Below are positions 42,482 to 50,859 of a stretch of 64,000 bases of DNA, piece by piece. Location of the stretch: NCBI RefSeq assembly GCF_002163835.1, contig NZ_CP019331.1, positions 3,173,573 to 3,237,572 on the forward strand, read 5' to 3'. This stretch comes from Polaribacter sp. SA4-10. GTDB lineage: Bacteria; Bacteroidota; Bacteroidia; Flavobacteriales; Flavobacteriaceae. Within the stretch, counting starts at the first letter, position 1, and the number at the start of each line of letters is the position of its first letter. The position numbers and the translations under genes were made by a program. Below the pieces are notes generated by a model. That model was not told the DNA's origin. It was given only the letters and a program-made list of their open reading frames with translations, and did no database searches.

Positions 42482-42520
42482 CTAAGTTAAATGATTTAGG
42501 TTATAACACATATTTTCCTT
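42462..42520. repeat. Perfect 21-bp inverted repeat ending the arsenic cluster
   Basis: The arm at 42462-42482 starts AAGGAAAATATG and ends TTATAAC; its exact reverse complement is at 42500-42520, with a 17-base loop. It would form a strong hairpin. It has no long T run, so it may be either a terminator-like structure or the scar of a deletion or mobile element. Confidence 0.7.
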
Positions 42521-42551
42521 TATCAATTTCTGAATTTAAAAAAGGTATAAA

Positions 42552-43433
42552 TTATTTACACAAAGCTTCAAGTGTATCTTTAATATCTCCCGGTGTGCTC
42601 ATAATCTTTATAAATGTTCCCATACTAAGTTCTGGCCAATGTAAAGCAATTCTATATTTTCCATGAAGCATTGTAGCTTTATTACCTTGTAAAATTATTT
42701 CATAAGGTAAAGCAGCAACATGATCTTCTCCTATTTTAGGTAAAAAATGAGATTCCCCGTCTTCTTTATTCTGCAAACCAACACCAAATACGGCCACATT
42801 TTCATAAACTAGTTTATAAACCTTTAAAGTATTTCCTTTTTTTGCTTCTAGGTTTTTTGTTATTATTTTTAAACCTTCTTCAAACGAAGAAAATTTATTT
42901 AACTCCACAGCGTCTTCAAAATAAGGCATCAATATTTTATAATGATATTTTGCAAGCTTCTCTGCTTTAACAGTACCGCCAAAAGGTGTAAATTCATTCC
43001 CTAATGATGCTAAAGTTGTTTTAATATCGTGGCTAAATTTTACAAATGTACTTTTGTATTTACTGTAATCATTGGGTAAATAAGCTCTTAATATATAGTC
43101 TGGATTTGTATAAGAAATAACTACTTTTTCACCTTTTTTAACAAAACCAACTTTCATTATTGCTGCTAGAGCACCTCTGTCTTTTACTTTAATTACGGTA
43201 TTTTTTAAATCGGTTCTTGTAAAAGCAATAACCCCTAAAGAATTCTTGTTTGAAGGATTATAGGTGCCTAATACTGTAAATGAATTCTCTTTTAATGTTT
43301 GTATTACTTTTTTTGTAACGTCTTCAATTGAAGATGAAGATTCACCAACCTTTATATATGGAGATAAATCTTGCCCTATTGAGTGGAAACTAACAATAAT
43401 AAATGCAATTGCACTAAGGATAAAATGTTTCAT
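42552..43433 (-). CDS. Exported DUF302 domain protein
   Basis: A 293-residue exported protein; the Met at 43433 is chosen because a signal peptide ending in SIGQ follows. The second half has the DUF302 features (PYFEDAVELNKFSSFEEGLKII and ALPYEIILQG). DUF302 is a small alpha/beta domain of unknown function. It stands alone between the arsenic cluster and a bidirectional terminator. Confidence 0.75.
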   Translation of the reverse strand: MKHFILSAIAFIIVSFHSIGQDLSPYIKVGESSSSIEDVTKKVIQTLKENSFTVLGTYNPSNKNSLGVIAFTRTDLKNTVIKVKDRGALAAIMKVGFVKKGEKVVISYTNPDYILRAYLPNDYSKYKSTFVKFSHDIKTTLASLGNEFTPFGGTVKAEKLAKYHYKILMPYFEDAVELNKFSSFEEGLKIITKNLEAKKGNTLKVYKLVYENVAVFGVGLQNKEDGESHFLPKIGEDHVAALPYEIILQGNKATMLHGKYRIALHWPELSMGTFIKIMSTPGDIKDTLEALCK

Positions 43434-43626
43434 TTTACTGATTTTTATTAGAATTGAAATCAATTGTTGTATTACAGAAATGGGTATTCTCATTTCTAAT
43501 AATTATAGTAAAATAATGCCTTTTTAATCTTTTTAACTATGATAATTATCATGGTTAAAAAGAGCATTTTTAGCTTAAAAAGAATAATCTAACAGACTCT
43601 TTAGCTATATTAATATGCCGTTTAAT

Positions 43627-43660
43627 AAAAAAAACTACAACATTACGTTATAGTTTTTTT
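43627..43660. terminator. Terminator-like hairpin downstream of the rluD gene
   Basis: AAAAAAACTACAAC and GTTATAGTTTTTTT pair with one mismatch. On the minus strand it follows the RluD gene by about 40 bases. Confidence 0.7.
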
Positions 43661-43702
43661 CTTGTATTTTTTAAAAATGGGTACTACAAATTAAACAAAT
43701 AC

Positions 43703-44740
43703 CTATTCCGTTTGTTCTTTAGAATTCTCAGAATACGTTCTCCATTTTTCTAAACAATCTGTAATATCTTGTGGTACTTCAGTATTAAACTGCATAAACT
43801 CACCAGTTGTAGGGTGTGTAAAACCTAGTGTTTTTGCATGTAAAGCTTGTCTTGGTAACACCTTAAAACAGTTATTTACAAACTGTTTGTATTTAGTAAA
43901 AGTGGTCCCTTTTAAAATATCATCTCCACCATAACGCTCATCATTAAATAGTGTATGCCCAATATGTTTAAAATGCGCTCTAATTTGGTGTGTTCTACCA
44001 GTTTCTAATTTACATTGTACTAAAGTAACATAGGTTAAACGCTCTAAAACTTTATAATGAGTAACAGCATGTTTTCCAAAATCACCTTCAGTAAAAACAT
44101 CCATCTGCAAACGATTTTTTAAACTTCTCCCAATATTACCTTCAATTCTACCTTCGTCTTCTTCAACACGCCCCCAAACTAACGCATAATATAAACGTTC
44201 TGTAGTTCTATCAAAAAACTGCTTAGACAAATTAGCCATTGCAAATTCGGTTTTAGCAACTACTAATAACCCACTTGTATCTTTATCAATTCTATGCACT
44301 AAACCTGGGCGTTCATTAGAATTTGTTGGTAAATTTTCTATATGATGAATTAAACCATTTACTAACGTTCCAGAATAATTTCCATGTCCCGGATGCACAA
44401 CCATTCCTGCAGGCTTATTTACTACAATTACAGTATCATCTTCATAAATAATATCTAAAGGAATATCTTCTGCAACCAATAATTGTTCTGCTGGTGGATA
44501 CGTTAAAACAACACGTACAACATCATTTGGCTTAATTTTATGGTTCGATTTTACAACTACATCATTCACTAAAATATTTCCAGCTTTTGCAGCTTGTTGT
44601 ATTTTACTTCTTGTAGAATTCTCTATAAAGTTCATTAAAAACTTATCTACTCTTAGAGGTTCTTGACCAACACTTGCCGTAAAGTTATAATGTTCGTAAA
44701 GCTCTTCGTTTTCTAAATCTTGATTCTGGTTTTCTTGCAT
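43703..44740 (-). CDS. RluA/RluD-family 23S rRNA pseudouridine synthase
   Basis: A 345-residue pseudouridine synthase. An S4 RNA-binding domain (about 25-90, LRVDKFLMNFIENSTRSKIQ) precedes the catalytic domain with Asp152 in LVHRIDKDTSGLL. RluD makes pseudouridines in helix 69 of 23S rRNA. The order PASTA protein then RluD is common in Bacteroidetes, and here they are 14 bases apart. Confidence 0.92.
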   Translation of the reverse strand: MQENQNQDLENEELYEHYNFTASVGQEPLRVDKFLMNFIENSTRSKIQQAAKAGNILVNDVVVKSNHKIKPNDVVRVVLTYPPAEQLLVAEDIPLDIIYEDDTVIVVNKPAGMVVHPGHGNYSGTLVNGLIHHIENLPTNSNERPGLVHRIDKDTSGLLVVAKTEFAMANLSKQFFDRTTERLYYALVWGRVEEDEGRIEGNIGRSLKNRLQMDVFTEGDFGKHAVTHYKVLERLTYVTLVQCKLETGRTHQIRAHFKHIGHTLFNDERYGGDDILKGTTFTKYKQFVNNCFKVLPRQALHAKTLGFTHPTTGEFMQFNTEVPQDITDCLEKWRTYSENSKEQTE

Positions 44741-44754
44741 AATTGTACTAATAA

Positions 44755-45312
44755 CTAATTTCCTTTTCCATCACCTAAAACCAAATCTATAATTGAGTTT
44801 AATGGTAATTTATCTTGTGGGTTTAAAATTTTTCCTTTGTAACGTAATCCTCTAACAACATCTTTTCCTATATCATTTACATACGTAAAATCACTTCCAA
44901 TAATAAAACCGGTAGAACGCAGTTCAGAAATTGCTTGTCTTTTTGTTCTTCCGTTTAAATCAGGTATAGAAACATCTCTGTATTTAGAAGGGTTTAATGT
45001 TAAGTATATTTTTCTTTTTTCTTTTACAAAACCTCCAGCTTCGGGGGTTTGTTCTATAACAGATTTTTTTGGGTAATTAGGATTAAAACTTACACTATCA
45101 ATAACTTTGTAATCTAAGTTTATCTCCTTTAATTTATTTTCTACATCTGCTAAAGACATTTTTTGTAAATCTGGAACTTGTATTTTTTGGTCATGGTTTG
45201 TACTAACTCCTAACCAATATTTTAAAATAAATACAAATACTAATAAACCAATAATTGCAATTGCAATTTGTTTAAAAAACGATTTACTTTTAAGAAACTG
45301 AACAACACTCAT
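44755..45312 (-). CDS. Membrane-anchored PASTA domain protein
   Basis: A 185-residue protein; the Met at 45312 is preferred since the basic N-terminus and membrane helix (about 16-36) follow. Two PASTA domains (about 45-110 and 112-180, PDLQKMSLADVENKL and PDLNGRTKRQAISEL) face the periplasm. PASTA domains bind peptidoglycan fragments or serve as spacers. It is the first gene of a unit with RluD and diverges from ddl, a peptidoglycan-precursor gene. Confidence 0.85.
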   Translation of the reverse strand: MSVVQFLKSKSFFKQIAIAIIGLLVFVFILKYWLGVSTNHDQKIQVPDLQKMSLADVENKLKEINLDYKVIDSVSFNPNYPKKSVIEQTPEAGGFVKEKRKIYLTLNPSKYRDVSIPDLNGRTKRQAISELRSTGFIIGSDFTYVNDIGKDVVRGLRYKGKILNPQDKLPLNSIIDLVLGDGKGN

Positions 45313-45333
45313 TTTTTTGATTTTTAGAACACG

Positions 45334-45341
45334 CAAAGATA
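45334..45341 (-). promoter_or_regulatory. -7 box of the PASTA-rluD unit
   Basis: The minus strand reads TATCTTTG, a match to TAnnTTTG 21 bases before the start codon. No TTG is seen at the -33 distance. Confidence 0.45.
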
Positions 45342-45354
45342 TAAAAACTAAACG

Positions 45355-45386
45355 TTGGTATTTCTATAAATATTTCTATAAATTTG
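45355..45386 (+). promoter_or_regulatory. Promoter of ddl
   Basis: TTG (45355-45357) lies 21 bases before TAAATTTG (45379-45386), and the ATG is 20 bases on. Confidence 0.6.
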
Positions 45387-45406
45387 TTTAATTATTTTTA
45401 GAATTA

Positions 45407-46396
45407 ATGAGAAAAAACATAGCAATTGTAATGGGTGGTTATTCATCCGAAGTAAATATTTCTTTAACCAGCGGAAATGTTGTTTATACCCATTTAGATA
45501 AAGAGAAATATAATTCTTTTAGAGTTCATATTTTAAAAGAAAAATGGGTTGCTTTAGATGATAATAATGTTGAATATCCAATTGATAAAAACAACTTTTC
45601 ATTTTTATTTAATGGAAATGTTGTTGTTTTTGATTGTGTTTTTAATGCAATTCATGGTAATCCAGGAGAAAACGGAAGGTTGTTAGGCTATTTTGATTTA
45701 ATAGGTTTGAGCTATACATCTGCACCCTTTTATCAAATGGCATTAACTTTTAATAAAAGAGATACCCTAAGTGTTGTAAAAGAATATGGTATTAAAACGG
45801 CAGTTTCTGTCTATTTAAACAAAGGAGATGATGTTCATTTAGATAAAATTATAGCAAAAGTAGGTTTGCCGTGTTTTATAAAACCAAACAATGCAGGTTC
45901 TAGTTATGGTATTTCTAAAGCACATACAAAAGAAGACATTTTGCCAGCAATTGAAAAAGCGTATAAAGAAGATTCAGAAATTTTAATTGAATCATTTTTA
46001 GATGGTGTAGAAGTATCTGTTGGCGTAATTAAATATAAAGGCGAAGTAAAAGTATTGCCAATTACAGAGATTGTTTCAGAGAATGACTTTTTTGATTACG
46101 AGGCAAAATATCAAGGAAAATCTCAAGAGATAACGCCTGCTAGAATTTCATTAGAAGAAAAAAGCAAAGTAGAAGCGATTTCAAAGAAAATTTATACTAT
46201 TTTAAATATGTCAGGATTTTCACGTTCTGAATATATTTTAGTAAATTGCGAACCCTATTTCTTGGAAATGAATACTGTTCCTGGGCTTACAGAAGAGAGT
46301 ATTTTACCTCAGCAAGCAAAAGCAGCAGGAATATCATTAAAAGAACTATTTGGTAATGCGATAGAAAGTTCCCTACATAAGCTTAAATTGAGTTAA
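45407..46396 (+). CDS. ddl: D-alanine--D-alanine ligase
   Basis: A 329-residue ATP-grasp ligase that joins two D-alanines for peptidoglycan. Features are VMGGYSSEVNISL, HGNPGENGRLLG, PCFIKPNNAGSSYGISKA and the metal site FLEMNTVPGLTEESILPQQ. All match the Ddl family. It is divergent from the PASTA-rluD unit and 80 bases ahead of coaD. Confidence 0.95.
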   Translation: MRKNIAIVMGGYSSEVNISLTSGNVVYTHLDKEKYNSFRVHILKEKWVALDDNNVEYPIDKNNFSFLFNGNVVVFDCVFNAIHGNPGENGRLLGYFDLIGLSYTSAPFYQMALTFNKRDTLSVVKEYGIKTAVSVYLNKGDDVHLDKIIAKVGLPCFIKPNNAGSSYGISKAHTKEDILPAIEKAYKEDSEILIESFLDGVEVSVGVIKYKGEVKVLPITEIVSENDFFDYEAKYQGKSQEITPARISLEEKSKVEAISKKIYTILNMSGFSRSEYILVNCEPYFLEMNTVPGLTEESILPQQAKAAGISLKELFGNAIESSLHKLKLS

Positions 46397-46476
46397 TTAA
46401 GTAACGGGTTTTTAAGTTTTTTTCTATTTTTATAGATGATTAATTTTTATACTTCAAAAGTATTAAAGAGGGACAT

Positions 46477-46947
46477 ATGAAAAGAGCAATTTTTCCAGGA
46501 TCTTTTGATCCAATTACATCTGGTCATTATGATATTATTACTCGTGGAGTAACATTATTTGATGAGCTAATTATCGCTATAGGTGTAAATTCTGATAAAA
46601 AATACATGTTCTCTCTTGAGCAACGTAAAAAATTTATAGAAGATTCATTTAAAGATAACCCAAAAATTAAGGTAGTTACTTATAAAGGCCTAACTGTAGA
46701 TTTTTGTGTTAAAAACGATATAGAGTTTATTTTAAGAGGATTAAGAAACCCGGCAGATTTTGAGTTTGAAAAAGCAATAGCGCATACAAATAGAGCTTTA
46801 GCAGCTATTGAAACTGTCTTTTTATTAACTGCAGCAAGTACATCTTATATTTCATCATCAATTGTTAGAGAGGTTATTAGATACAATGGAGACTATACTA
46901 AATTAGTTCCTAAAAGTGTAAGAGTAAACAATAATAAGGAAAAGTAA
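46477..46947 (+). CDS. coaD: Phosphopantetheine adenylyltransferase
   Basis: A 156-residue nucleotidyltransferase that makes dephospho-CoA. The N-terminal FPGSFDPITSGH (6-17) holds the TxGH-type nucleotide motif, and SYISSSIVRE is the C-terminal family motif. It begins a run of closely spaced genes (coaD, TonB-like, carboxypeptidase, lactonase) with gaps of one to five bases. Confidence 0.96.
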   Translation: MKRAIFPGSFDPITSGHYDIITRGVTLFDELIIAIGVNSDKKYMFSLEQRKKFIEDSFKDNPKIKVVTYKGLTVDFCVKNDIEFILRGLRNPADFEFEKAIAHTNRALAAIETVFLLTAASTSYISSSIVREVIRYNGDYTKLVPKSVRVNNNKEK

Positions 46948-46948
46948 A

Positions 46949-47917
46949 ATGAAAAAGATAGTAGTATTAACAGTTTTAATGTTGATCTCTTTTTTAAGTA
47001 TTGGTCAAACAAATTCATATTATAAAGTTGGTGATACATTGTACTACCAAAACAATAGAGCAACCTATTTAAGAACAGATACATTCGTTATTCTTAAAGA
47101 GGCTAACCTTAATAATTTAAACAGTTTTAAGGTAGAAAAGTACGTGCTAGAATCGAATTCTAACAAGTATGCTTTAGACTCTAAGTTTATAACAAATGGC
47201 TTGCAAGAATTAATATCCAACGGTGTTTTTACTTCTTATCATAAAAATGGAGAAAAATCATCTGAAGGTGAGACACTTAACGGTAGAAAAGCAGATGGTC
47301 TTTGGACCTATTTTTACGAAAATGGAAAAAAAAGATCTGAAGAGAAGCGTTCTAAAGAAACTTTTTTTAATGATAATAAGGTTCTTTTAGTTATGAGCTT
47401 TTGGGATGCTAAAGGAGATAAAACCGTAGAAAACGGAAATGGTTTTTGTGAGTTTGTATCTCCTGAAGATGGTTATACGCACAAAGGAAGGTATAAAAAT
47501 GGATTTAAAAATGGAAGCTGGACAGCTTATAAAGGAAAAGTAAAAGTTTTTGAAGAAACGCATAAGAATGGAAGACTATTAAAAGGAACTAGTTGGAATG
47601 ATATAAAAGAGAGTTTTAACTACAAGAAAGTTTTTACAGAAGCCTATTATAAAAAACAAGTTAAAGCATATGTAAGAAAGTATGTCTCTAGGAAATTTGA
47701 GTCTAGTATTAATAGAGCAGAAGGTAACATTATTATAACTTTTGATATTTCTAAAGAAGGAAATATTAGTAACCTTTTTATTGTTAAAGGTTTAACTCAG
47801 GAGCATAATTCTGAAGTAAAAAGAATTATTTTGGAAATGGAAAAATGGGTTCCTGCTAAAAAAAGAGGGCAAAGTTTTGCGTCTAAATATAAATTAACCC
47901 TTAATTTTAAAGAATAA
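46949..47917 (+). CDS. Secreted protein with YwqK-type repeats and a TonB C-terminal domain
   Basis: A 322-residue exported protein (signal peptide, cleavage near IGQT). The middle has three or four YwqK/MORN-like repeats (SYHKNGEKSSEGETLNGRK, YFYENGKKRSEEKR). The last 90 residues are a TonB C-terminal domain (NRAEGNIIITFDISKEGNIS ... KWVPAKKRGQ). The protein lacks the usual TonB membrane anchor and proline spacer, so it is not a classical energy transducer. It is one base after coaD. Confidence 0.75.
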   Translation: MKKIVVLTVLMLISFLSIGQTNSYYKVGDTLYYQNNRATYLRTDTFVILKEANLNNLNSFKVEKYVLESNSNKYALDSKFITNGLQELISNGVFTSYHKNGEKSSEGETLNGRKADGLWTYFYENGKKRSEEKRSKETFFNDNKVLLVMSFWDAKGDKTVENGNGFCEFVSPEDGYTHKGRYKNGFKNGSWTAYKGKVKVFEETHKNGRLLKGTSWNDIKESFNYKKVFTEAYYKKQVKAYVRKYVSRKFESSINRAEGNIIITFDISKEGNISNLFIVKGLTQEHNSEVKRIILEMEKWVPAKKRGQSFASKYKLTLNFKE

Positions 47918-47922
47918 TTTTA

Positions 47923-49668
47923 ATGAAAAAAAACATTGTTTTTCTGTTTTTAATAGTACTCTTTTCTTGTGAAGATTCATCAATTAAATCAAAAGATTTT
48001 AAAACAATTTTTGAAAAAACAAACGGTACAGAAACATCAACTTATACAGAGTTAATCTCTTATTATAAAGATTTATCAGAAAGGTATTCAGAAATTTCTT
48101 TATTCTCTTTTGGGCAAACCGATGCTGGAAATCCACTTCATTTAGTACTTTACAGTCAAGAAGGAATTTTTAACGTAGATGAAATTAAAAACTCACCAAA
48201 AAATAGAATTCTAATAAATAATGGAATTCATCCAGGAGAGTCCGATGGAATTGATGCTTCTATGATGTTACTTCGAGATATTGTTCAAAATGATTCTCTC
48301 AAGAAGAAATATCAAAATTCTATAATTGCAGTAATTCCTGTTTACAATGTTGGTGGTTCTTTAAATAGAAACTCACATACTAGAGCAAATCAAAACGGGC
48401 CAAAGGAATACGGTTTTAGAGGAAATGCTAGAAACTTCGATTTAAATAGAGACTTTATAAAACAAGACACAAAAAATGCCGCAGCTTTTGCCGAAATTTT
48501 TCACACTGTAAATCCTGATGTTTTTATAGATAATCATGTAAGTAATGGAGCAGATTATCAATATGCAATTACACATTTATTTACTCAACATAATAAATTA
48601 GGAGGGAATTTAGGAACATTTATAGAAAATAAAATGCGCCCTAAACTAGAGGAATCATTAGAGAAAAAAGGAATTATAATCACTCCTTATGTAAATGTTT
48701 GGGGAACTACTCCAGAAGCAGGATTTTCACAATTTTTTGATTCGCCAAGGTATTCTACAGGCTATACAACGCTTTTTAATACGTTAGGTTTAATGGTGGA
48801 AACGCACATGTTAAAACCATATAAAATTAGAGTAGCACAAACCTATGAATTGTTATTTTCTGTTTTTGATTTTACTGAGGAAAATTCAGCAACAATTAAA
48901 CAATTAAGAACTAAAGCTACTGATGAGTTGTTGGGGAAAAAAACATATCCTATCGCTTTTAAAGTTGATAGAAAAAAACCAACTGAATTACAGTTTAAAG
49001 GTTTTGAAGGAGAATATATAGACAGTAAAGTAACTACAGGAAAACGGTTGTTTTATGATAGAACTAAACCATTTACAAAACCTGTAAAATATTATAATAA
49101 TTTTCTTGTAACCAAGGAAGTAGGAATTCCTAAGGGATATATTTTACCTCAAGGTTGGCATAAAATTGTTGAACGGTTAGAAAATAATAATATTCAGTTT
49201 TCTAGATTTGAAAAGGATACTTTATTAAATGTAGAAGTGAATCATATTGCTAATTATGAAACGCGTAAAATGGCTTATGAAGGGCATTATTTACATTATA
49301 ATACAACTGTTTTAAAGTCAAAAGAAAAACTTCAATTTAAAAAAGGAGATATTTATATTTCAACAAATCAAAATGGAGTTCGTTATCTGTTAGAAACTTT
49401 AGAAGCAGAAGCAACTGATTCCTTTTTTAACTGGAACTTTTTTGATACTATTTTACAACAAAAAGAAGGGTATTCAGCTTATGTTTTTGAAGATATTGCA
49501 GAACAGTTTTTGAAAGAAAACCCATCAGTAAAAAAAGAATTTGAAGAGAAGTTAAATGCTGATGAAGTTTTTTCTAAAAACCCAAGAGCGCAATTAAACT
49601 TTGTTTATAAAAAATCTCAACATTACGAACAAGCACATTTACGCTTGCCAATTTTTAAAATATTCTAA
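47923..49668 (+). CDS. M14 zinc carboxypeptidase, lipoprotein
   Basis: A 581-residue lipoprotein (lipobox LFSC, Cys16) with an M14 domain. The zinc motif HxxE is in GIHPGESDG, and the third ligand is His in FIDNHVSNG. The catalytic region is followed by a long C-terminal extension (about 330-581) of unknown fold, typical of larger Bacteroidetes members. It should remove residues from peptides at the cell surface or in the periplasm. Confidence 0.85.
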   Translation: MKKNIVFLFLIVLFSCEDSSIKSKDFKTIFEKTNGTETSTYTELISYYKDLSERYSEISLFSFGQTDAGNPLHLVLYSQEGIFNVDEIKNSPKNRILINNGIHPGESDGIDASMMLLRDIVQNDSLKKKYQNSIIAVIPVYNVGGSLNRNSHTRANQNGPKEYGFRGNARNFDLNRDFIKQDTKNAAAFAEIFHTVNPDVFIDNHVSNGADYQYAITHLFTQHNKLGGNLGTFIENKMRPKLEESLEKKGIIITPYVNVWGTTPEAGFSQFFDSPRYSTGYTTLFNTLGLMVETHMLKPYKIRVAQTYELLFSVFDFTEENSATIKQLRTKATDELLGKKTYPIAFKVDRKKPTELQFKGFEGEYIDSKVTTGKRLFYDRTKPFTKPVKYYNNFLVTKEVGIPKGYILPQGWHKIVERLENNNIQFSRFEKDTLLNVEVNHIANYETRKMAYEGHYLHYNTTVLKSKEKLQFKKGDIYISTNQNGVRYLLETLEAEATDSFFNWNFFDTILQQKEGYSAYVFEDIAEQFLKENPSVKKEFEEKLNADEVFSKNPRAQLNFVYKKSQHYEQAHLRLPIFKIF

Positions 49669-49671
49669 TTA

Positions 49672-50787
49672 ATGAAGCTTTCGCCTTTAATACTGATAAT
49701 AGTTGTTTTTTGCAGTTGTCAAAAAAAAGAAGTAAAAACAACAACTCCAGCTAAAAGAAATAATAATTTTTATGTAGGAACTTACACAAATAAAGAAGGT
49801 AAAGGAATTTATAAGTATGAATTAACTGAATTAGGTAAACTAAAAATAATAGGGTTAGTAGCAACTACTAAAAACCCTTCGTTTTTGACTAAGTCAGAAG
49901 ATAATAAAACGTTATTTGCTGTAAATGAAACAAATTATAATGGAACAGGAAGTGTTACCTCTTACTTAATTGATAAGGATACTTTAAACTTTATTAGCAA
50001 GAGTAAAACAGGAGGAGCACATCCATGTTTTATAGCTACAAATAATGAAAATTATATTTTAGTTGCTAATTATTCTGGTGGAAACGTAGGTTTATTAAAA
50101 TTTGATGCCACAGGAAAACTATCAGAATTATTAAATGTGCAACAGCACTTTGGTAAAGGAACTACATCAAGACAAGAAGCTTCTCATGCACATTCTGCTT
50201 GGTTTCATCCAACAAAAAAAGAAGTAATTTCTGTTGATTTAGGTTCAAATCAATTGTGGTTTTCTACTATTGATACAGAAAAAGACGTACTTGTTTTAAC
50301 GGAACAGAAAACTTTGCAAATGGCCGAAGGTGCAGGTCCAAGACATTTAACTTTTCATCCAAATAATAAATGGATTTATGTTTTAAATGAATTAAATAAC
50401 ACGGTTTCACTTGTAAAAGAAAGTGAAAATAAATATTTTATAGACTCTTCAATTTCTACATTACCAGAAGATTTTACTTCTTTCAGTAAAGCAGCAGACA
50501 TTCATGTTTCTAAAGACGGAAAGTTTTTATACGCTTCTAATAGAGGTCATGAATCTATTGTTATTTATGAGGTAAACTCAGAAAACGGAACTTTAAAAAC
50601 GGTTGGTTTTGAGTCTGTTCTAGGGAAAAATCCTCGTAATTTTTCGTTATCTCCAAATGATAAGTTTTTACTAGTAGCAAATCAAGATACAGATAATATT
50701 ATCTCTTTTAAAAGAGATGCTGCAACTGGGGAGTTAACTTTTGTAAGTGAAATTTCTGCGCCTACTCCAGTTTGTATTTTGTTCTAA
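49672..50787 (+). CDS. Lactonase-family beta-propeller lipoprotein
   Basis: A 371-residue lipoprotein (VVFCSC, Cys16) with a seven-bladed propeller of the 6-phosphogluconolactonase (Pgl, YbhE) type: NNNFYVGTYTNKEGKGIYKY, GGAHPCFIA, AEGAGPRHLTFHP and GKNPRNFSLSP. The lipoprotein signal argues against a cytoplasmic pentose-phosphate role; it more likely acts on another lactone in the periplasm. It is three bases after the carboxypeptidase gene. Confidence 0.85.
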   Translation: MKLSPLILIIVVFCSCQKKEVKTTTPAKRNNNFYVGTYTNKEGKGIYKYELTELGKLKIIGLVATTKNPSFLTKSEDNKTLFAVNETNYNGTGSVTSYLIDKDTLNFISKSKTGGAHPCFIATNNENYILVANYSGGNVGLLKFDATGKLSELLNVQQHFGKGTTSRQEASHAHSAWFHPTKKEVISVDLGSNQLWFSTIDTEKDVLVLTEQKTLQMAEGAGPRHLTFHPNNKWIYVLNELNNTVSLVKESENKYFIDSSISTLPEDFTSFSKAADIHVSKDGKFLYASNRGHESIVIYEVNSENGTLKTVGFESVLGKNPRNFSLSPNDKFLLVANQDTDNIISFKRDAATGELTFVSEISAPTPVCILF

Positions 50788-50812
50788 TTATTCTAAAAAT
50801 AGAAGCGATTAA

Positions 50813-50859
50813 GTTTTAATAAAAAAAATCCCGCATTTTGCGGGATTTTTTATTAAAAC
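50813..50859. terminator. Long bidirectional terminator
   Basis: TCCCGCA and TGCGGGA pair around TTT, extended by A and T runs and by the outer arms GTTTTAAT and ATTAAAAC. It ends the coaD-lactonase run and overlaps the stop of the opposing SulP gene. Confidence 0.85.

Noticed and set aside
42462..42520. Insertion sequence ends
   Set aside because: The arms are perfect inverted repeats but only 17 bases lie between them, with no transposase and no target-site duplication that I could see.
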